Origin: Agrypnia vestita
Lineage: Eukaryota; Arthropoda; Insecta; Trichoptera; Phryganeidae
Reading direction: 5' to 3'
Length of the DNA stretch: 64,000 nucleotides
NCBI GenBank assembly: GCA_016648135.1
Contig: JADDOH010000291.1
Location: 62,001 to 126,000 of the forward strand
In this document: positions 56,551-64,000 of the stretch, piece by piece
Numbering within the stretch: position 1 is the first letter of the stretch
Layout of the letters: every line of letters begins with the position of its first letter
Notes under the pieces: generated by a model
Seen by the model: only the letters and a program-made list of their open reading frames with translations
Database searches by the model: none
What the model was told of the DNA's origin: nothing
Program-made: the position numbers and the translations under genes

Positions 56551-59500
56551 ATGCGTTTTTTAAAAAGGTTTGTAAAATCTTTATTCCTTAAACGTGTATT
56601 TTTAATTTTCCCCCATTACTTAACCTCTTATAGCTTATTAATTTAATAACTTAATTAATTCATTTTGTTTCAGGAATCACGTGAAAATTACTGTACTTGC
56701 AGTATTACTTGTTGTTGTTTACAACGAAATTTTGGTATATTTTATTCAAACATTTAAATGGCCTACGCAGAAGTGCTACGATGATGACAATTGTGTTAAA
56801 ATTCTCTTAGTAGCAGATCCCCAAATTTTGGGAGAGCAAACTGAAAATCCATTTTTTACATATATATTCAATAGAGATAGTGATGGGTTTGTATAAACAT
56901 ATTTTTAATATTTGTCTGGTTTTAAATATTAATTGATGTGGATTATGGATGATGGGATGAACAATCAAGCCCATTGTACAAAATTTGCAAACATTGGGCG
57001 TGTGACAAAATGCCACCCGTACAATATTTCATAATCATACTTAAGAGGCCCCAGTACACGATTTTCGTATTTATTATTTCTCTATTTGCTAAATTTAATG
57101 TAAACTTATTAAATCATTTTGTAAAACCGATAGCTAAACAGGCTTTTAATCAATTTTATTATGTGAGATCCATTTACTCTTGAAGCATTTCCTTAAAAAA
57201 ATATGAACAAATATATTCATGGCGGAGCCGTCCGAGCAGGCCCGAGTCTAACCGAAGTCTGATTTGAAAGAAAAATGGTCTTTTAAAAGACTATACGATT
57301 TAATTAATTCGAATTATTGAGTATGAGGTACAGTTTTTTAAATACTTTTATGTTAATGACAGTGAAATTTTCTTAGTACGCATGTAAAATTTAATTAAAA
57401 TAATCAATGTTTTAATGGTTTTATGGATACTGCAATATAGGATATAGAATGTTTAATTTTTGTCTTTTTTAAAATGATATATTTAACAACTCGTCAAAAA
57501 ATATTAATGTTTGAATAGCACCACTTCTTCTTCAAACTGTATAAATCAATTTGTAAATAAAATATTTGGTCTTTATTTGAAAATATACAAGATTACGTGT
57601 ACCAAAGATAACTCTATTGCATGAAAACTAAAATAGTGTTTCGGGGTTATAATTTTTTTAACGTTATAACAATATATTTGTTCATATTTTTTTAAGGAAA
57701 TGCTTCAAGAGTAAATGGATCTATCATAATAAAATTGATTAAAAGTCTGTTTAGCTATGGGTTTTGCAAAATGATTTATTAGTTTACGTTAAATTTAGCA
57801 AATCGAGAGCAAATAGGTAAATAGCGTACTGGGGCCTCTTAAATAACTCTAAGTACTTTGAAAAAAATTACAAACCATTGGCTAAAAATGCAATTCTAAG
57901 CCTTTATCTATGAGTGCATACATAGTATGCAGAATGTTAAGGCCCACGCACACTGTCAATATAATTGCTTAATAATATTGACAGTGTGTCTTTGGCCTTT
58001 AGGCAGGATCAAGACACTTGTGCTCTTGGTGTTATTTTGTAATGATTCCTGCTTGAATCGACCAAAAATGATTCCGAGACAAATCGCCAGAATCAATAAA
58101 GTTGAGGATTAAAATATGGCGGGAATAAAGGAAGGGAGAAAGGTCAAAGGAAAGATAGTGTGGACCGTATAGTTCTTCAGCCTGACTTACCTGCTGATGA
58201 CACATCTTTCTTGAATAACAAGAGTGGAGGATAGTTAAACTCGATCGTCGCACGAGGTCCTTGAATTCGAAATGAAATTTCACCCGATCATGTTGATATT
58301 TTAAATTTTTATTTGATATTTTGTCACTTAACCCTTAGAACTCTAAGCTCCTCATCCTACAAATATCTTGACCCTGAAGCAGTGATAGCGAATTGTGACA
58401 TGCGTATCATAGATGACAAATTACCAAAGAAACACGATTGGGCCGATGTCTCGTACATATGCATAAATATTTACGAATTCTATCTAATAACTGTACAAAT
58501 GTCAAACAGCCGTATACAAGTATAAACACATGCCTCAGCATCTATCAATTATACGTGTGCAGTATATGCGTCGCTTCGTTAGGCCAGTTTAGCAGCCCGT
58601 GTGGTTCAAAGGGCTAAGTAAACAATATTAATTATTATTAGTATCTCAATTATTTTTCAGATTTCTTGCCAAAACATATGCTCGTGTTGTGGCAGTTTTC
58701 AAACCGGATGTCATCTTGTTTCTCGGGGACTTAATGGATGAAGGGTCAATCGCAACCAAAGAAGAGTTTTACAGATATGTTAAAAGACTTCCAAATATAT
58801 TTACTACGGAGTATCCTGTGAAGGTATTTTTTGTTTTAATCATTATTAACATATCCTCCGCGTTGGTAGGTTGAATCTGACGCGGGTGTTTACAAAAATA
58901 TGAATAACGTGATAACTATTTCGTTCACGCCATTGTCCTTTTAGCTAACCTTTTATTAAATATTTCCACGTAATTTGAGACATAAATGAATATTATCGGA
59001 TGAGATTCAACCGAGTATTAGATAAAAATGTAAAATTACGCCAAACAGCAGAAAAAGGACAGTGGACATAATGGACATTATCTCTCAACGCAACGTAACA
59101 AAGCATGTATTCGGCCCGATTCTGAAAATAACAATGCCTGGATCTTTAAGATCTTTATCCCAACACTTAATAGACGATAATAAAAATTAAAAATGTCCAG
59201 AGCTTTTTTTGTAATTCTATGGCTCAAATACACTGTATTAAAAGATGATAAAAGAAAGATTGTTTCTTACAATCGTTTTAATTTCTTCATCCACAGTGTC
59301 CAGATGAAATATCATGGCTAAACTTGTCATGACCGCGTTCGGCGTTACCGCATATTCATATCTTCCCATCTTGACATTTTTTGACAGATATGTCTGGATC
59401 CTTAAGATCTTTATCCCAACACTTAATAGACGATAATAAAAATTAAAAATAAACAAGACTTAGCTTTACGTCGGTGTTTGTTTCTGTTAGTTTCTATATG

Positions 59501-62500
59501 AGATATAGAGGGAGGGAGAAAGATGTAAATTGTTAACTGTCAAATGTCAAGATGGGAATACGCGGTAATGCCGAACGCGGTCATGACAAGTTTAGCCATG
59601 ATATTTCATCTGGACGCTGCGGATGAAGAAATTAAAATGATTGTAAGAAACAATCTTTCTTATATCATCTTTTAATACAGTGTATTTGAGCAGTAGAATT
59701 ACAAAATCTGCTCTGGACATTTTTAATTTTTATTATCGTCTATTAAGTGTTGGGATAAAGATCTTAAAGATCCAGACATTGTTATTTTCACAATACGGAT
59801 GATTGTCAGTTTTTTGCCCGTCGTACCGCGGCGCCGCACACCGGCGGTGCCAACCATTCTGATGCTCCGTGGCCATTCAAGGGATTTCAATCCCATTGTT
59901 CTATAAATGTCAATTTCATTTGTTTTTTAATATTTTTTATTTTCTTTTTCATTTCAATTTTACTTTTTTATCCTACTTCATTCTACTAAAATAATCTTTT
60001 TAACAATAATAATTAATTTGCTGTATTGTAGATAACAATTTTTATTGATCTATTATTTATTTATATGTTCATATTCATCTGTGATATTCGCACAAGCCAA
60101 ATATATCGCGTGAAAACATTACGTCATTGACTTTTTTGTGCTTTTAAATCTATGATTTCTGTGAAAACTTTCGATATTTTAGTCTCTTCATTTACGATTT
60201 TAATATATTTTGTGTTATTTGATAAGTGTGAAGAATATTAGATATTTTATTACGTTCACGTGTTAGATTTTAGTTATTTTCGCATTTTACTTTGACTTTC
60301 GTTTCAAATAAAAATGGCGTCAGTTCGCAGCGCGTACAAAACTTAAACTATTTCTATGAAAATGGATTTGATTAAAGATGCGGACAGGAAAATTGAGAAT
60401 AAGGGCAAGATTGCGAAAAAATATGGTATCGCCAATTCGACTCTTTCAACAATTCTAAAAAATCGCGCCAAAATTGAAAAGCGCAGTGAAGTGATGTACA
60501 ATATTTGCTGTTTTCATTTTTTCTATTTTAAAATTGAATTGATGGCTCAAGATCACATATCAAGGTAATTTATTTTAATTTTATTGAAACCACTGACAAA
60601 AATGAATGCAACATTGGCCAAATAAATGTGTTTGAAAATACATGTTAAAAATGCATTTGTTTGTACACATGGAAATAATTAGAAAGTGAGTTGACGGTTT
60701 AAAAACTTCCTACTAATTCTACTTCCCTAATTCGAATTTTTTTTTTGAATTTCGGTCCCCTGAATTTCATATTAAAGAGCTTTTACTGCATTTGCAAGTC
60801 ACAACACATATTAAATTACAGGTTGTTTTACTTTGTTCATTCAATATATATGAAGGCATGTTTTAAAGTGTGTATAAATCATTATTATATGCATAAAAAT
60901 CGAAAAATTACTGATATTTTGGGATTTTAGGGATCTTAAGTATGTACGTAATTCTAAATCACTCAAGAGATACGTCATCACTGTAACATTCTCATATTCA
61001 TCTGTGAGAGATACGCATACGCGCAAGCCACGTCACGTTATGACTACGAACCCCCTCCTGTTGCATTGTATTTGTACATTGTACAAGTGTATTCAATGGT
61101 TTTCAAACTGTTTTTTTATAATTATTTGTTTTTTTTAATAATGAGTAACATATAATATAGTAGGACAAAAGTTTTAGAGATGTTTTCAATAATACATTTT
61201 TTTATAAATCTTTATATTTCCTTTATAAAATAACAACACAATAAATATTGTAAAAATACTGTACCAAAATAAGTAAAGTGGAAGTCTTCGACCATTACAC
61301 TTGACGAAAGTAATACCTACTCCGATAAACACTTTCAATTATATTTAATAATATCATAATTTTTTTCTTTCAGTTTATTACGATTGCAGCATCCATTTAT
61401 TTGTTACTATTTCATCATGCATGTTTGAAGTGACGTACAGATCGTAGGTATCTCGAATGGAGGTGATTTTTTTGGTAAATTAAGAAGGTCAAGAAGCAAC
61501 GTTACAATATTATGAAGTCTTGTTTTATTACTTGCACAACTATACATAACCAGATATTAACCTTAACCTTACATTTATATATAATCTCCAGAATCACAGG
61601 CATCGAAATGCAATTTTTCATTATCACAGTCACAGTCAAAATTGTTAACATTATCTGAACCATGGCTATTCTTCTATTATCCCTTCTACATCTTCATACT
61701 TCCTGTTTTGAGACATGCTCGTATTTCTGGGGAATTATTTTAAAAATCTCACAATTCCATTTTTTGCATGTCATCTCGTGAATAAATAATAGTAAATTTT
61801 TTTTTTGGCCAGTAAGTTGTTTCGCAATATAATTTTTTTGTGTGAAGCACCCTTGAGGTGAGTACTCACGAAAACAGTGCTATATAAATGATCAAATTAT
61901 TATTATTAGGGCATAGCAGAGATGTGAACCAATGTTCTGTCATTTTTGACGGGTTACAGGTAGTCTTTCTGATAATATTTTCTGTGACATTATTATATAT
62001 GATATGTTATGTTTCTTCCAGCATGTTTGGATACCAGGGGATAATGATATTGGTGGAGAAAATGAACCAATTCACCCTGAAAAGATTAAAATGTTCAATG
62101 CGGCTTTCAAACAGCCCGATTTCATAAATGTCAAGTATGTGGACATATACAAAACAAATTATCTCACCCAATTACTGCCTGAATCATCCCAAAGTCATTT
62201 TTCATCAAATACAACTAAAATAGCTATATCGCACATGCCTCTCCTTTTAACTCCCGACAAGTACACCGTGAATGTAAGATATTTTTTATGCACATTTTTT
62301 TGGTTAATAAATATTTAATTTTTATTTTAAATGTCTGACATATTATGCCAATTGAATATTTTCATCTACAATTTTATGTAATTATTAATTTGAAGTATAT
62401 ATGTATATGTATGTATGTAGCCACATCACATAGATTTGAATCTTAAGGGCTTTAAAGTGATAATAAAGTTCTGTTAAGTTTATTCTAGTTGTGTATGGTT

Positions 62501-63303
62501 GTAAACCGTACACATGTGAATGTAATTAGTTAGAATTTAAATGACATGTGTCATGTAAATTCTTGGTCGCTGTATTTATGTGTAAAAGATATTTATTTCA
62601 TGTTTGTGGATTTTGGTTTTAAACATTTATAAATTGCAAAACGTAAAGAAATTTAGATCTAGTGCGTGTTTGTGAGAATTATGATTTTATCAGTTATATT
62701 TATACATATTAATCTTTGTTGCATACCAATTACCACCGCTGGACTGTGTTCTGCAAAAATATTTATAAAAATTTAATGTCTAAAGCAGAATTCCTTACTT
62801 CTAGGTGTTGACAAAAATTCAACCTGCCATTATATTTTCCGGCCACAAGCATTCTGCTGCACACTTAGAGACCACACGAGATTCCATGTTCAAAAGTAAA
62901 GTTACTGTTGTAACCCCACAAGGCAAAGATCACATTATTGAAGTTGACTTGAAACAAGATCATTTCCATGAGTTTATAATTCCAACATGCTCTTACAGGA
63001 TGGGAGTGTATAATGTTGGGTACGGTACTGCAGTAATTGGTTTGTATTTTTATTATACTTGTTTTATCTTATTTATATCTTGATATAATTATAAAGATAC
63101 TTGATATAATTATAAAGTACTTGATATAATTATAAAGAAAGGCGATAAAAAAGACGAAAGAAAAAGTAATATACGTATTGAAAATGAGGCTTATTTCTGA
63201 AAAAATATAATTTTTAGTATACAATTATGATTCTGGTCATTTCACAATGTGTAGTGAGTTCAGATTTGCCCAAACAAAAGCAATCCTTTTGCCGAAGTTC
63301 TAA
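56551..63303 (+). CDS. MPPE1: MPPE1/PGAP5-type metallophosphoesterase (complete, 6 coding exons)
   Basis: Homologue of PGAP5, which removes an ethanolamine-phosphate side group from GPI anchors in the early secretory pathway and aids export of GPI proteins from the ER. Inferred exons are 56551-56567, 56674-56886, 58661-58823, 62022-62273, 62805-63039 and 63218-63303: 966 nt, 321 residues, with GT-AG phases consistent. It starts MRFLKRNHVK followed by a transmembrane helix (about 10-30), as in the human protein. Metal-site motifs in order: KILLVADPQILGE (D54), VILFLGDLMDEG (GD at 99-100), PGDNDIGGE (137-140), AISHMPLLL (H202), FSGHKHSAAH (H229, H231). The last exon encodes VYNYDSGHFTMCSEF and ends AILLPKF. 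The usual GNHD motif is GDND here. At 321 aa it is shorter than human MPPE1. Introns 2 and 3 carry foldback elements. Confidence 0.93.
57045..57838. mobile_element. TTAA-flanked foldback element in MPPE1 intron 2
   Basis: GAGGCCCCAGTACACGATTT at the left and GTACTGGGGCCTC at the right are flanked by TTAA on both sides, a piggyBac-type target. Arms of about 180 bp (to about 57225 and from about 57665) are inverted copies; the 440-bp centre is AT-rich. No transposase. Confidence 0.75.
57939..58003. repeat. Short hairpin MITE remnant
   Basis: AAGGCCCACGCACACTGTCA followed by ATAT is mirrored by ATATTGACAGTGTGTCTTTG and GCCTTT. The roughly 25-bp arms enclose a short AT loop. Confidence 0.6.
59120..59795. 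mobile_element. Foldback element in MPPE1 intron 3
   Basis: Arms of about 270 bp at 59120-59395 and 59525-59795 are inverted copies, with GAAAATAACAATGCCTGGAT at the left edge. A third, direct copy of the terminal GATC-TTAAGATCTTTATCCC block sits in the centre at about 59395-59450. No coding capacity. Confidence 0.7.
60314..60788 (+). pseudogene. Tigger/pogo element end with HTH (CENP-B-like) fragment
   Basis: The frame reads MDLIKDADRKIENKGKIAKK and YGIANSTLSTILKNRAKIEK, matching the first helix-turn-helix of Tigger/CENP-B/jerky proteins (I-K-YGI-NSTLSTILKNR). It stops soon after; no DDE part follows. The right edge, read inverted as CAGTAAAAGCTCTTTAATAT, resembles the Tigger-type terminus of the CycB3 intron 5 element. 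It is a transposon remnant in MPPE1 intron 3, on the same strand as the gene. Confidence 0.65.
61905..61975 (+). repeat. Short dispersed repeat related to 4050-4115
   Basis: GGGCATAGCAGAGATGTGAA and TCTGTCATTTTTGACGGGTT resemble the inverted sequence in PEX1 intron 2. It ends about 45 bases before MPPE1 exon 4. Confidence 0.45.
63080..63140. repeat. About 20-bp tandem repeat, three units (MPPE1 intron 5)
   Basis: CTTGATATAATTATAAAG recurs three times in a row with slight length variation. Confidence 0.85.
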
Positions 63304-64000
63304 AAACTATATCAGATCAAAATTACATATTTTGCTTTTTCAATGTATTATATCACTTTATAGCCACTTAGTATTCTATTCAGGGGAGCTAAATAACCTA
63401 ATTTTGGTGTGAAATCCCACTAATCAGACAAGGGTATTTAGTAGTGATGCAACGAATACCACTTTTATGAATACGAATATCAAACCTACTATTCGGCGAA
63501 TACAAATAATTCAACAAGGTAATAAATAATACACCACTGTTATTTTTTTACTAAGAGATTTAATAATTAAAATTTACCACTGGCAAATTTTTTTTCAAAA
63601 AGCACAACATTTGTAACTTCTCAGGCACTAGGCGATTTCTTTTATCCGTTTGTACATTCCCAGCGGTCGAAAATAAATATCAATTTTTTCATGCTTACGA
63701 GAGGTTATGTTATTAGATTTTATTCGAAATTATTTTATAATAGTTAACACTTTTACACACAACGGACATAAAATGGAACGAAAAATACGTGTTACAAAAC
63801 AACTACATGAAATGAGCACCTAACCTTATTAATAACCCAACGAAAGTATATGAAAGAACTCATGTTATGTTGTGAAACAAGTAACAATTGACAACTGAAC
63901 AAATCCATTCATTCAATGTTAGGGGAATTCCCAATAAGTAGGTGTGTTTGGATAAACGGTGCATAGCCAAACTGTAATTTTCGTTGTGTTCAGTTATAAA
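63304..64000. other. MPPE1 3' flank; possible hAT-like terminus
   Basis: AATAAA at 63521-63526 is a candidate polyadenylation signal for MPPE1. At about 63442 the sequence AGTGATGCAACGAATACC resembles a hAT-type terminal repeat, but its partner is not in the window. No further exon recognised. Confidence 0.35.

Overview
This is a window of AT-rich eukaryotic nuclear DNA, almost certainly from an insect. The genes are split by short and long spliceosomal introns. The cyclin, FAM122/PABIR and PGAP5-type proteins read as arthropod orthologues. Intergenic and intronic space is crowded with DNA-transposon and retroelement debris (hAT, Tc1, Tigger, PIF/Harbinger, TTAA-type, DIRS, LINE, SINE). No bacterial, CRISPR or rRNA features were seen. 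The species cannot be named from the sequence.

Four host genes can be modelled exon by exon. (1) PEX1, peroxisomal AAA+ ATPase, minus strand: N-terminal half, 7704 down to position 1, continuing off the left edge. (2) CycB3, cyclin B3, plus strand, seven coding exons 20446-28967, 499 aa, complete. (3) A FAM122/PABIR-type PP2A regulator, minus strand, three coding exons 52872-49691, 245 aa, complete. (4) An MPPE1/PGAP5-type metallophosphoesterase, plus strand, six coding exons 56551-63303, 321 aa, complete. PEX1/CycB3 and PABIR/MPPE1 are divergent pairs; CycB3 and PABIR converge on a long gene-poor interval (28968-49690). Two of the products are cell-cycle linked: cyclin B3 activates Cdk1, and FAM122 proteins restrain PP2A-B55. 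I see no sign that they are co-regulated.

Layout: 1-7.7 kb PEX1, with a 4.7 kb intron holding a decayed Tc1 element, a foldback element and 96-bp tandem repeats. 7.87-10.56 kb: three hAT-type elements sharing the terminus TAGGGATGGG, each with its own perfect 8-bp target duplication, stacked just upstream of the PEX1 start. 10.6-20.4 kb: repeat-rich spacer with a LINE fossil and a 1.0 kb Harbinger element carrying a MADF remnant. 20.4-29 kb: CycB3, with Tigger, Harbinger-MITE and other insertions in its introns. 29-36.9 kb: mostly unique AT-rich DNA. 36.96-41.74 kb: a full-length DIRS retrotransposon (minus strand) with 154-bp identical inverted terminal repeats, an internal complementary region and a recognisable gag, RT/RNase H/methyltransferase and tyrosine recombinase, but with frameshifts and a 112-bp duplication in its coding region. 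42-45.6 kb: LINE 3' end, a mosaic repeat and a SINE. 45.6-49.7 kb: unique AT-rich DNA next to the PABIR 3' end. 53.2-54.7 kb: foldback Harbinger-type element. 55.2-55.8 kb: candidate solo LTR. 56.5-63.3 kb: MPPE1 with foldback elements in its introns.

The most interesting material is the DIRS element, whose internal region spells out its own circle junction and whose empty site can be predicted, and the hAT elements filled with TATCGATA boxes upstream of PEX1. I did not find a convincing new enzymatic system; the novelty here is in mobile-element architecture.
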